A stretch of 64,000 nucleotides of DNA from Comamonadaceae bacterium. GTDB taxonomy: Bacteria; Pseudomonadota; Gammaproteobacteria; Burkholderiales; Burkholderiaceae_C. A program made the position numbers and the translations under genes. Below the pieces are notes generated by a model. The model was not told the origin of the DNA. It made no database searches and was given only the letters and a program-made list of their open reading frames with translations. Shown here one piece after another: positions 9,962 through 17,676 of the stretch (within the stretch, counting starts at the first letter, position 1; every line of letters starts with the position of its first letter). Where the stretch lies: assembly GCA_947375135.1 (NCBI GenBank), contig CANCER010000009.1:1-64000 (forward strand), written 5' to 3'.

Positions 9962-11527
9962 ATGGCCTTCCACAATTCATTGCTCCGTTTTCGCCCGTTG
10001 CCCTTGGGCCAGGCCTTGCTGTGGGGCCTGCTCACCCTGGTGACCAGCCCCGCATGGCCGCAGACCACCGCACCGGCCGGTGCCACTGCGGCCCTGCCGA
10101 ACCTGGGTGACGGCAATGACATGACCCCCTCTGCCGAGCGTCGCATTGGCGACCGCATTGCGCGCGAGCTGTACCGGGACCCCGACTATGTCGATGACGC
10201 AGTCATCATGGACTACGTGCAAGGCATCTGGCAGCCGCTGCTTGCGGCATCGCGCCAGCGGGGCGAACTGCTGCCTCAGCTGGATGACTTGTTTGCCTGG
10301 GAAATTCTGCTGGGGCGCGACCGCACGGTGAACGCATTTGCCTTGCCCGGTGGCTATTTCGGCTTGCACCTGGGCCTGGTCGGCATTGTCAGCAGCCGCG
10401 ACGAGTTGGCCTCGGTGCTGGCGCACGAGCTGAGCCACGTCACGCAGCGCCATATTTCACGTTCCATGTCGCGCCAGGCAGCGCAAGCGCCCTGGCTGAT
10501 GGGCGCCATGATTCTGGGCATTCTGGCGGCCAGCAAGGACCCAAGCGCGGCCCAGGCCACGATCGTGGGCGGCCAGGCCGCCGCCGTTCAAAGCCAGTTG
10601 AACTACTCGCGCGATATGGAGCGCGAGGCCGATCGCATCGGTTTTACGGTGCAGACCCAGGCCGGCTTTGCACCCCAGGGTTTTGTCGGCATGTTTGAAA
10701 AGCTGCAGCAGTCCAGCCGGCTCAATGATGCGGGCGGGTTCCCGTATTTGCGCAGCCACCCGCTGACCACCGAACGCATTTCCGACATGCAGTTGCGCGT
10801 GCGCCAGTCGGAGCGGGCCGGCGTCAGCCCGGTCACCACGATGGACCACGCCATGGTGGCAGCCCGGGCACGTGTGCTGTCCAACGCTGCGGTGGATGCG
10901 CTGCGTAGCTGGGCGCAGGAGGTGCAGCCCGCCAACCTGGCCAAGCTGTCCGCTTCAGCGCAGGCCGGTAGTCTGTATGGGGCTACGTTATCGGCACTCA
11001 AGTTGCGGGACTTTGCGCTGGCCCGTGCCACCCTGGTGCGCCTGCAGGAACGCACTGCGGGAGATACCGCAGCAGCCCGTCTGACGCGCCTGTTGGCACT
11101 GGAGATGGCGTTGGTACAAGGCGACATCGCCACCGCCGCCGCACTGGCAACGCCACCAGCCATGCGGGCTGATAACAGCCGCGCCGCCATGCTGTTGGGC
11201 GCGCAGGCCGACACCTTGTCTGGCAAAGGCGAAGCCGCAGCGCAAAATCTTCAGATCTGGGTGGCCGACCATCCGCGCGATGCGCAGGCCTGGCAACTGC
11301 TGGCAGCTGCCAACGCCGCGATCGGGCGCCCGGTGGCGGCCGTGCGGGCGGAAGCCGAAGTCAACGTGGCGCAGCTGGATTACACGGCGGCGCTCACACG
11401 GTTTAAAGCGGCGCAAGACATGGCCCGCAAAAGCAGTCTGCCGGCCGACCACATCGAAGCGTCGATCGTGGACACGCGGGCCCGCCAAATGGAATCAATG
11501 CTGCGGGAACAGGCGCTCGAGCGCTGA
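9962..11527 (+). CDS. M48-family metalloprotease with TPR-like C-terminus (BepA/YfgC-like)
   Basis: This 521-residue secreted protein has an N-terminal signal sequence (hydrophobic LLWGLLTLVTSPAWPQ). Its M48 peptidase domain carries the zinc motif HELSH (in VLAHELSHVTQRH, near residue 156) and the third ligand region SRDMEREADRIGF. An alpha-helical C-terminal half (about residues 300-520) is rich in Ala/Leu and TPR-like. This architecture matches BepA (YfgC), a periplasmic protease/chaperone in outer-membrane protein quality control. The frame extends back to 9695, antisense to moaC, but ATG 9962 places the signal peptide correctly. Its 3' end overlaps the holin-like gene by 33 bases on the opposite strand. 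Confidence 0.9.
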   Translation: MAFHNSLLRFRPLPLGQALLWGLLTLVTSPAWPQTTAPAGATAALPNLGDGNDMTPSAERRIGDRIARELYRDPDYVDDAVIMDYVQGIWQPLLAASRQRGELLPQLDDLFAWEILLGRDRTVNAFALPGGYFGLHLGLVGIVSSRDELASVLAHELSHVTQRHISRSMSRQAAQAPWLMGAMILGILAASKDPSAAQATIVGGQAAAVQSQLNYSRDMEREADRIGFTVQTQAGFAPQGFVGMFEKLQQSSRLNDAGGFPYLRSHPLTTERISDMQLRVRQSERAGVSPVTTMDHAMVAARARVLSNAAVDALRSWAQEVQPANLAKLSASAQAGSLYGATLSALKLRDFALARATLVRLQERTAGDTAAARLTRLLALEMALVQGDIATAAALATPPAMRADNSRAAMLLGAQADTLSGKGEAAAQNLQIWVADHPRDAQAWQLLAAANAAIGRPVAAVRAEAEVNVAQLDYTAALTRFKAAQDMARKSSLPADHIEASIVDTRARQMESMLREQALER

Positions 11528-11848
11528 ATGGATGACCAAGCCGAGCAGGGTGTAGAGCAGCGAGCCGACCAGCGCCGCACCAAAGCCCCGGACCTGGAAG
11601 CCGTCCAACAGCGCGGCGGCCCAGTAAAACATCAGCGCGTTGATGACAAACAGGAACAGCCCCAGGGTGACCACCGTCACCGGCAGGGTCAACACGATCA
11701 ACACCGGTCGCAGCACCGCATTCAACAGGCCGATGACCAGTGCTGCCACCAGCGCCGCAGAAAAACTCTGCACCACGACACCGCTGTACAAATGCGCCAC
11801 CGCCAGCAGGGCTGCGGCGCTGAGAAGCCATTTTGCGAGGAGTTTCAT
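11495..11848 (-). CDS. Phage-holin-family small membrane protein (DUF360/YvlD-like)
   Basis: This 117-residue protein consists of four closely spaced hydrophobic segments: LLSAAALLAVAHLYSG, ALVAALVIGLLNAVLRPVL, VVTLGLFLFVINALMFYWAA and GFGAALVGSLLYTLLGLVI. The motif LLNAVLRPVL...LTLPVTVVTLGLFLFVINA is typical of the phage holin family 4 superfamily (YvlD). These proteins are widespread on chromosomes, and their cellular role is poorly defined. The start is set at the MKLLAKWLL methionine (GAGG-like site just upstream), not at the longer frame opening at 11911. Nothing nearby suggests a prophage. Confidence 0.85.
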   Translation of the reverse strand: MKLLAKWLLSAAALLAVAHLYSGVVVQSFSAALVAALVIGLLNAVLRPVLIVLTLPVTVVTLGLFLFVINALMFYWAAALLDGFQVRGFGAALVGSLLYTLLGLVIHSALERLFPQH

Positions 11849-11886
11849 GCGCGCAGCATAGCACCGGCACCGGCACCGGCGCGTGT

Positions 11887-12579
11887 TTAACGATTGCGTC
11901 GCTGCGTCCACCAGCCTGCAGCCAGCACACCCAGTACGGCCACCGTGTAAGCGGCCCCACGCGCGGCAGACTGCGCCGGCTCCAGGGCGCCGTGTGCATC
12001 ACCAAATGCGCCCCTCAAAAGCGGCTCGCTGACCACCATCTTGGCGGCAGTAAAGGCCAGCACAGCCGCGCCGAGCTGAATGATCACTGGAAAACGCTCC
12101 ACCAGACGCAGCACCACGGTGCTGCCGTACACCACAATGGGCACGCTGATCAGCAGGCCGATGAGGACCAGATCAAACGCACCCTGCGCGGCACCGGCCA
12201 CGCCCAGCACGTTGTCCACGCCCATGAGTGCATCGGCCACGATGATGGTCTTCATGGCGCCCATGAAGGTGGTGGCAGAAGGGCCGTCGTGTGCGTCGCC
12301 ATCGCTATCGGCCAGCAACTGGTACGCAATCCAGAGCAGGGCAAGACCGCCCACGGCCATCAGACCGGGAACTTGCAGCAGCCAGACGACGCCCAGCGTC
12401 ATCACCGAGCGCACGCCAATGGCGCCCACGGTGCCCCACAGAATGGCCTTGGCCTTGAGATGCCCGGGTAGGTTGCGTGCTGCCAACGCAATGACGATGG
12501 CGTTGTCGCCGGCCAGCACCAGGTCGATCAACACAATGGCCAGCAGTGCAGACCACCACGGCGTAGAAAACATGTCCAT
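11887..12579 (-). CDS. TerC family (YjbE-type) integral membrane protein
   Basis: This is a membrane protein of about 230 residues with seven predicted hydrophobic helices. It has the diagnostic acidic motifs of the TerC/Alx/YjbE family: IDLVLAGDNAIVIALAAR near the N-terminus and VADALMGVDNVLGVAGAA near the middle. Family members are linked to metal (Mn2+) efflux, tellurite resistance or photosynthetic membranes; the substrate here is unknown. The ATG at 12579 (MDMFSTPWW) is preceded by AAAGGTGA, so it is preferred over the in-frame ATG at 12594. It stands alone, separated from the holin-like gene by 38 bases, and could be co-transcribed with it. Confidence 0.87.
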   Translation of the reverse strand: MDMFSTPWWSALLAIVLIDLVLAGDNAIVIALAARNLPGHLKAKAILWGTVGAIGVRSVMTLGVVWLLQVPGLMAVGGLALLWIAYQLLADSDGDAHDGPSATTFMGAMKTIIVADALMGVDNVLGVAGAAQGAFDLVLIGLLISVPIVVYGSTVVLRLVERFPVIIQLGAAVLAFTAAKMVVSEPLLRGAFGDAHGALEPAQSAARGAAYTVAVLGVLAAGWWTQRRNR

Positions 12580-12704
12580 CAATTCACCTTTCAATGGCGA
12601 TCTTAGTCAAGCGTCTGAAGCCCTCTCAAAAATCAGGGTCAGAGCACACGCTACACCCGGGCCTGGCACCCGGGCTATGATGCGCCTCCCTCACTACCGC
12701 AGGC

Positions 12705-13133
12705 TTGTGCAAGGCACCTCCATTGGCTGGCATTCACATCACCGATATCGAGTCGGCTATCAACTACTGGCGCGCGCGCACGCCTTCGCCGGACGGTCTA
12801 TCACTGCCCGCACCCACCGCTGCGCTGGCGGCGGTGTATGCGCAGATGGTGTACCACCGCGAGAGCGAGGCGGACGAAGCCAGCATGCCGGCGCAGGCCT
12901 ACGCTGCCTGGCTGACGTGGTACGCGTCCACGCCTGATACGCCCTGCATCGCCATTTGTTCCACCAGCCAGGGCGACGATTTGTGCAAGGGCTGCGGACG
13001 CACCTTTGAAGAAGTGCAGAAGTGGATCGACATGGAGCCCACCCAAAAACGTGCCACCTGGCGGCGTATCAGCGCCGAAGGCACTGCCTGGCGTTTCAAC
13101 AAGTACGCGGAGCGGGCTACTTCCAGCGGATAG
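12705..13133 (+). CDS. DUF3717/DUF1289 domain protein
   Basis: The protein joins two small domains. An N-terminal DUF3717-like segment has HITDIESAINYWRARTPSP and a central Glu/Ala-rich helix. A C-terminal DUF1289 segment has TPCIAICSTSQGDDLCKGCGRTFEEVQKW, with the conserved CxxxC...CxGCxR cysteines. DUF1289 proteins are small, probably metal-binding proteins of unknown function. The GTG at 12705 opens the frame, but the homologous start is more likely the TTG at 12723 (reading MAGIHITDIE), since typical family members begin just before GIHITDIE. The last 17 bases overlap the 3' end of yaeQ. Confidence 0.78.
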   Translation: MCKAPPLAGIHITDIESAINYWRARTPSPDGLSLPAPTAALAAVYAQMVYHRESEADEASMPAQAYAAWLTWYASTPDTPCIAICSTSQGDDLCKGCGRTFEEVQKWIDMEPTQKRATWRRISAEGTAWRFNKYAERATSSG

Positions 13134-13677
13134 GTTCGATATCCACCGCGTTGGCACTGTCGCCCAGAGTGAGCGTGCCCTCCTGAATCGTGGCCTGCAA
13201 TTGCATGCTGCGCTGGGCCAGTGGAATCAGTGCCTGACTGGCCAGCGTGGGAATGCGGAATACCGACAGATTCTTGGGGCGAATCAGCTTGCTCTCCATG
13301 CCCTTCCACCAGACTTCCGCCGCATGGTTAAAGCAGTACAGCACCACCTCGTCGGCCTTGCCGCAGGCCTTGAGCAGGGGTTTGTCTTCGGGCTGGCCGA
13401 CTTCGATCCACAGGCGTGTGAGGCCGGTGAAGTCGCGCAACCAGGCGTCCGGCTCGTTGACGTCAGACAGGCCGGCACCAAAACTGAGCGTGCCGTCACC
13501 GCCGCACACGCTTTGCAGCTTGTGCGCCTGAAAGGCCAGTGCCACCAGCCGCACCATCATGCGTTCATCGGTCTCGCTGGGGTGGCGCGCCAACGTCAGG
13601 GCGTGGTCGGCGTAGTAGCTGTGGTCAATGTCGGCAATCTGCAGACTGGCTTTGAAGATGGTGGATTTAATGGCCAT
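13117..13677 (-). CDS. yaeQ: YaeQ family protein
   Basis: This 186-residue protein matches the YaeQ family throughout: MAIKSTIFKASLQIADIDHSYY at the start, LARHPSETDERMMVRLVALA, GLSDVNEPDAWLRDFTGL and WIEVGQPE, with the C-terminal SLQLQATIQEGTLT-like ending. YaeQ has a PD-(D/E)XK nuclease-like fold and was once reported to compensate for RfaH loss; its real function is unresolved. It ends 17 bases inside the DUF1289 gene, and a GC-rich repetitive spacer separates it from purB. Confidence 0.93.
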   Translation of the reverse strand: MAIKSTIFKASLQIADIDHSYYADHALTLARHPSETDERMMVRLVALAFQAHKLQSVCGGDGTLSFGAGLSDVNEPDAWLRDFTGLTRLWIEVGQPEDKPLLKACGKADEVVLYCFNHAAEVWWKGMESKLIRPKNLSVFRIPTLASQALIPLAQRSMQLQATIQEGTLTLGDSANAVDIEPIRWK

Positions 13678-13680
13678 CAG

Positions 13681-13765
13681 ACGTCCTGCCGCAGGGCCGC
13701 CCCAAGGCAGGACAGCCCCCTTGGGTGGCAGAGAGGACAGGCGTCAGGCGCTAACGCGCCTTCCT
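13681..13765. repeat. Nested inverted repeats between yaeQ and purB
   Basis: GTCCTGCC (13683-13690) is inverted as GGCAGGAC (13706-13713). CCCAAGG (13701-13707) is inverted as CCTTGGG (13719-13725). A third stem, AGGCGC-TAAC-GCGCCT, lies near 13748-13763. The CCAAGGGG and (C)TAACGCG words recur around 27521-27550 and, in part, inside the indolepyruvate oxidoreductase gene near 35500, suggesting a dispersed intergenic repeat family. Confidence 0.55.
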
Positions 13766-13792
13766 GGGCAGTGCCGAACGTGGGGGCTCTGT

Positions 13793-15172
13793 TCATACGC
13801 GTCTTGCCAACTCGGCGGCTTTGCCCGTGTAGGTCGCCGGCGTCATCGCCAGCAGGCGGTCTTTTTCTTCCTGAGGAAGGGCCAGCCCTTCAATAAAGCC
13901 GCGCATGAGCTCGCGGGTCATGGCCTCACCGCGGGTGAACTTCTTGAGCTGCTCGTAGGGCTGGGGCAGGCCAAAGCGGCGCATCAAGGTCTGGATCGGC
14001 TCGGCCAGCACTTCCCAGGAGGCATCCAGGTCTTCTGCGATGGCTGCCTTGTTGATCTCCAGCTTGTTCAGGCCGGTCATCAGCGACTGGTAGGCCAGCG
14101 CGGCGTAACCCAATGCCACGCCGATATTGCGCAGCACAGTGGAGTCCGTCAGGTCGCGCTGCCAGCGCGAGACCGGCAGCTTCTCGGCCATGTGGCGCAG
14201 CACCGCATTGGCCAGGCCCAGATTGCCCTCGGCGTTTTCAAAGTCGATCGGGTTGACCTTGTGCGGCATGGTGCTGGAGCCCACTTCGCCATCGCGTAAC
14301 TTTTGCTTGAAATAACCCAGCGACACATAGCCCCAGATGTCGCGCGATAGGTCGATCAGAATGGTGTCGGCACGCGCCACCGCATCGAACAGTTCGGCCA
14401 TGTAGTCGTGCGGCTCGATCTGGGTGCTAAAGGGCTGAAAGTGCAGGCCCAGGCCCAGCGGTTCGGGTGTTTCGATGACTTTCTTGCTGAAGGCTTCCCA
14501 GTCAAAGTCGGGCCAGGCGGACAGATGCGCGTTGTAGTTGCCCACCGCGCCGTTCATCTTGGCCAGAATCTTCACAGCGGCAATGCGTTCGCAGGCGGCT
14601 TGCAGGCGTACCACGACGTTGGCTATTTCCTTGCCCACGGTGGTCGGGCTCGCGGTCTGGCCGTGGGTCCGGCTGAGCATGGGCGTGTCGGCATAGGCAT
14701 GGGCCATGTCGCGCAGTTTGAGTACCAGTTTGTCTAGCAGCGGCAGAATCACGACGTCGCGCGCGGCACGCAATTGCAGGGCATGGCTGGTGTTGTTGAT
14801 GTCTTCACTGGTGCAGCCAAAGTGCACAAATTCGCCGGATTTTTCCAGTTCAGGGCGGGCCTCAAACTTGGACTTGAGCCAGTACTCCACGGCTTTGACA
14901 TCGTGGTTGGTGGTCTTCTCAATCGCCTTGATGGCTTCGCCATCGGCCTCGGAAAAATTCTTGGACAGACCCAGCAGATAGGTGCGTGCGCCAGGCGTGA
15001 GCGGTTTGAATTCTTCGAAACCGGCGTCACTCAGGGCGATGAACCAGGCTACTTCCACCTGCACCCGGCGGTGCATATAGCCCAACTCACTGGTGATAGG
15101 GCGCAGTGTGGAGAGTTTGGTGAAGTAGCGGCCGTCAAGCGGGGAAAGGGCGGAAATGGCGGAAAAAGTCAT
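13793..15172 (-). CDS. purB: Adenylosuccinate lyase
   Basis: This enzyme acts twice in purine synthesis, cleaving SAICAR and adenylosuccinate with release of fumarate. The 459-residue protein fits the E. coli-type PurB (456 residues). It shows SALSPLDGRY at the start, LSRTHGQTASPTTVGKE (active-site His region), the lyase signature SSTMPHKVNPIDFENAEG and SRWQRDLTDSTVLRN. The C-terminus (PYEQLKKFTRGEAMT) is also typical. The ATG at 15172 directly precedes the conserved TFSAISALSPLDGRY. Upstream, on the other strand, lies a GST gene 99 bases away. Confidence 0.97.
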   Translation of the reverse strand: MTFSAISALSPLDGRYFTKLSTLRPITSELGYMHRRVQVEVAWFIALSDAGFEEFKPLTPGARTYLLGLSKNFSEADGEAIKAIEKTTNHDVKAVEYWLKSKFEARPELEKSGEFVHFGCTSEDINNTSHALQLRAARDVVILPLLDKLVLKLRDMAHAYADTPMLSRTHGQTASPTTVGKEIANVVVRLQAACERIAAVKILAKMNGAVGNYNAHLSAWPDFDWEAFSKKVIETPEPLGLGLHFQPFSTQIEPHDYMAELFDAVARADTILIDLSRDIWGYVSLGYFKQKLRDGEVGSSTMPHKVNPIDFENAEGNLGLANAVLRHMAEKLPVSRWQRDLTDSTVLRNIGVALGYAALAYQSLMTGLNKLEINKAAIAEDLDASWEVLAEPIQTLMRRFGLPQPYEQLKKFTRGEAMTRELMRGFIEGLALPQEEKDRLLAMTPATYTGKAAELARRV

Positions 15173-15271
15173 GGGGTGAATTGTAGGTTGTGCGCCACCC
15201 CTGCAGCCGTTGCACTTTTTTGCATTGAGTCAATGGATAGAATGAAGACCACTCATTTTTTCAGGGCAGCC

Positions 15272-15886
15272 ATGAAACTTATCGGATCCACCTCCAGTCC
15301 TTACGTGCGCAAGGTGCGCGTCGTTATGGCTGAAAAGAGGCTGGAGTATGGCTTCTTGATCGAAGATGTGTGGGCCGGTAACACCACCATTTCCAGTTCC
15401 AACCCGTTGGGAAAAGTGCCCTGCCTGATCATGGAGGGCGGCGAGGCCTTGTTCGACTCCCGCGTCATCGTGGAGTACCTGGACACGCTCTCACCCGTAG
15501 GCAAACTGATTCCGACCGTGGGCCGCGAGCGCGCAGAAATCAAGACGTGGGAGGCCTTGGCCGATGGCGTGCTGGATGCCGCCATCCTGGCGCGTCTGGA
15601 AGCCACATGGCCTGGTCGCAGCCCCGAGCAGCGCAGCCAGGCCTGGATAGACCGTCAAATCCACAAGATCCATGAAACCCTCAAGGCCATGAACCTTGGT
15701 TTGGGCGACAAGCCTTTTTGCGCCGGTATCCACCTGAGCCTGGCCGACATTGCCGTGGGTTGTGCGCTGGGTTATCTGGATTTCCGTTTCCCTGAACTGG
15801 ATTGGCGCAGCAATTACCCCGAACTGGTCAAACTGCACGACAAGCTGATGCAACGCGCCAGCTTTGCCGATACGTTGCCGTTTTAA
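15272..15886 (+). CDS. Glutathione S-transferase family protein
   Basis: This 204-residue cytosolic GST-like protein has an N-terminal thioredoxin-fold domain (MKLIGSTSSPYVRKVRVVMAE, NPLGKVPCLIMEGGEALFDS with the cis-Pro and Ser of the glutathione site, VIVEYLD). A helical C-terminal domain follows (SLADIAVGCALGYLDFRFPEL). It resembles YibF-like GSTs. Substrate is unknown. The ATG at 15272 is preferred over upstream in-frame starts because it begins at the conserved first strand. It is transcribed divergently from purB. Confidence 0.92.
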   Translation: MKLIGSTSSPYVRKVRVVMAEKRLEYGFLIEDVWAGNTTISSSNPLGKVPCLIMEGGEALFDSRVIVEYLDTLSPVGKLIPTVGRERAEIKTWEALADGVLDAAILARLEATWPGRSPEQRSQAWIDRQIHKIHETLKAMNLGLGDKPFCAGIHLSLADIAVGCALGYLDFRFPELDWRSNYPELVKLHDKLMQRASFADTLPF

Positions 15887-15901
15887 GCGGTCAGCTGGGG
15901 G

Positions 15902-16360
15902 CTATGTATTCGCGCGGCGCTTGAGCCAGCGCATCAGCCCTCCGACCAAGGGTAGCTTTTCGTACAACTCTTCGGCGGCGTCCCAGTAATCGCGGTGCAG
16001 CGTGACCAAGCCACCGTCTGAGAATTGCAGGTGCGTGGCGCCCAAAATGACTTGTTGCACACCGCGCTGGAAGCTTTTGAAGCTGAAGCGGAATTCCCAG
16101 GTCATAAAGCACTGCGTGCCCTGCACCACCTGCGTGGTGATCACAAAATGCGGCTGCTCCAGCGCGTGGAACATGTGCGCAAAAATATGCGCGATGGCGG
16201 GAATACCGGTCACGTCGTTGAACGGGTCCTTGAAACGTGCTGCCGCGTCGTAGTGCAGCGCCAACTCTGCTACGCCGTGCGGGCTGAGCGCCTCGAAGTA
16301 GCGTGCTAGGCGCGTTGCAGCTGCGCTGCAGTCTGCAGTCGGGTTCGTGGAGGTAGTCAT
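15902..16360 (-). CDS. Nuclear transport factor 2 (NTF2)-like protein
   Basis: A small alpha/beta protein of about 152 residues with a SnoaL/NTF2-like core: LARYFEALSPHGVAELALHYD, ARFKDPFNDVTGIPAIAHIFAHMF, MTWEFRFSF, RDYWDAAEELYEKLP. In related lipid-modification clusters such proteins are encoded beside SDR, CFA and FAD-oxidoreductase genes; the activity is unknown. Its ATG (16358-16360) overlaps the SDR stop as ATGA, so it is the last gene of the reverse-strand operon. A longer frame opening at 16426 would overlap SDR coding sequence and is not favoured. Confidence 0.82.
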   Translation of the reverse strand: MTTSTNPTADCSAAATRLARYFEALSPHGVAELALHYDAAARFKDPFNDVTGIPAIAHIFAHMFHALEQPHFVITTQVVQGTQCFMTWEFRFSFKSFQRGVQQVILGATHLQFSDGGLVTLHRDYWDAAEELYEKLPLVGGLMRWLKRRANT

Positions 16361-17136
16361 AGGGTGATGCGGCTGACCAGTGAGAAGTAGGCCCGATAGG
16401 GCAAGCAGCGCAACAACTTGAGCCACAGCGTAAAGCGCTTGGGAAAATGGATTTCAAATGCGCCTGCTGCCCAGCCCTTGAGCATGGCCTGTGCGGCCTG
16501 CTGCGGCGTCAGGAGCGCGGGCATGGGGAAGTCGTTGTGGGCGGTCAGCGGCGTTTCCACAAAACCGGGGTTAACGATGGAGACGCCAAGCCCCTTCTCC
16601 TTCAGGTCCATGTAGAGTGTCTCCGCCAGGTGAATCAACGCAGCTTTGCTGGGGCCATAGGCCAGGCTGTTGGGCAGGCCCCGGTAGCCGGCCACGCTGC
16701 CCACCAGGCTGATGTGGCCGCTGCCCTGGGCCAGCAGGTGCGGCAGCACCGCGTCCAGCAGATACAGCGCGCCCTGGTAGTTCACCTGCATGTGGCGCAC
16801 GGCGTCTTCCAGGTCCATGGCAAAGCCGCGCATAGCCTGGTAGTGGCCGGCGCAATACACCACACAGTCCAGCCGGCCTAGCGCCTGCACCTGCAGCGCC
16901 GCCGCCTGCACCGCCTGCCGGTCGGTGGCATCCAGCACCAGCGCTTGCGCACCCGCATGCGCGGCGACAAAGTCCTGCAGGGCCTGCGCTTTGCGCGCCG
17001 ACACCACCACCCGGGCGCCCTGTGCGTGCAAGGCACTGGCTGTGGCCGCACCGATGCCGGTGCTGGCGCCAACAATCCAGACGGTCTTGCCGCGCCAATC
17101 GGTCAGCGGTGGATTCAGGGGAGTCAACCAGCCCAT
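16357..17136 (-). CDS. SDR family NAD(P)-dependent oxidoreductase
   Basis: This 259-residue short-chain dehydrogenase has the cofactor motif GASTGIG near residue 24, a VVYCAG (NAG-like) segment, the catalytic Ser in SLVGSVAGY, and YGPSK (Tyr-x-x-x-Lys). The substrate is unknown. It lies in a run of genes for membrane lipid modification, 3 bases after the DUF3833 stop, and overlaps the NTF2-like gene as ATGA. The C-terminal LLRCLPYRAYFSLVSRI may be membrane-associated. Confidence 0.88.
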   Translation of the reverse strand: MGWLTPLNPPLTDWRGKTVWIVGASTGIGAATASALHAQGARVVVSARKAQALQDFVAAHAGAQALVLDATDRQAVQAAALQVQALGRLDCVVYCAGHYQAMRGFAMDLEDAVRHMQVNYQGALYLLDAVLPHLLAQGSGHISLVGSVAGYRGLPNSLAYGPSKAALIHLAETLYMDLKEKGLGVSIVNPGFVETPLTAHNDFPMPALLTPQQAAQAMLKGWAAGAFEIHFPKRFTLWLKLLRCLPYRAYFSLVSRITL

Positions 17137-17139
17137 GGT

Positions 17140-17676
17140 CTAGCGCTTGAAGAAAGACAGGGTGACTTCGCCCAGCCGTATGCCGAACTTGCTCATGGTG
17201 GCCTTGTTCAGCATGACCTTGTCGCCCACCAGGTACATCCAGTCGTCAAACTGCACCTCATAGACTTTGCCGTCCACCGGCAGGCTCAGGGTGTAGTTCC
17301 AGTGGAAGGTGTTGCCGCTGCTCTCGCCACGGGCCTCGCCCACCACGTCATCGGCTTTGCCGCTGAAGCGCCCGTTGCCCAGTTTGGTGAGGTGCCAGAC
17401 GCGTTTTTGCTTGCTGCCATCGGAATACGTGAAGTCCTCGTCCAGCGTGCCCTGGTCGCCCTGCCAGTCGCACACCATGACCACGGTGAAGCGTTTGACC
17501 ACGCTGCCGGAGCGGTCGGTAAACACGCCATAGGCATCCAGCGTGCCGTTGAAATACTGCGCCAGCTCCAACACCGGTTTCTCGTTGGCATAGGTCTCCA
17601 CTTTTTGGGAGGCGCAGCCGCCCAGGTTGAGGGCGGCCATAAGGGCCAGCGAGGCAGAGGCAAGGCGTGATTTCAT
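17140..17676 (-). CDS. DUF3833 family lipoprotein
   Basis: A predicted lipoprotein of 178 residues: the signal peptide ends in the lipobox LGGC (in ALNLGGCASQ). The mature domain is lipocalin-like, with LAQYFNGTLDAYGVFTDRSG, the VVKRFTVVM strand, and FHWNYTLSLPVDGKVYEVQFDDWMY. The family function is unknown, but it recurs in the same gene neighbourhood as CFA-like methyltransferases and chalcone-isomerase-like proteins. The start is chosen at the signal-peptide Met (17676); the upstream frame to 17874 lies in MFS coding sequence. The ATG overlaps the MFS stop codon (ATGA). Confidence 0.88.
   Translation of the reverse strand: MKSRLASASLALMAALNLGGCASQKVETYANEKPVLELAQYFNGTLDAYGVFTDRSGSVVKRFTVVMVCDWQGDQGTLDEDFTYSDGSKQKRVWHLTKLGNGRFSGKADDVVGEARGESSGNTFHWNYTLSLPVDGKVYEVQFDDWMYLVGDKVMLNKATMSKFGIRLGEVTLSFFKR

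Noticed and set aside
11495..11848. Possible prophage remnant because of the phage-holin-family name
   Set aside because: No integrase, structural or lysis genes nearby; the family is common on chromosomes.
11862..11880. GGCACC short tandem repeat between the holin-like and TerC genes
   Set aside because: Only about three copies in a GC-rich gap; no clear function, possibly chance.
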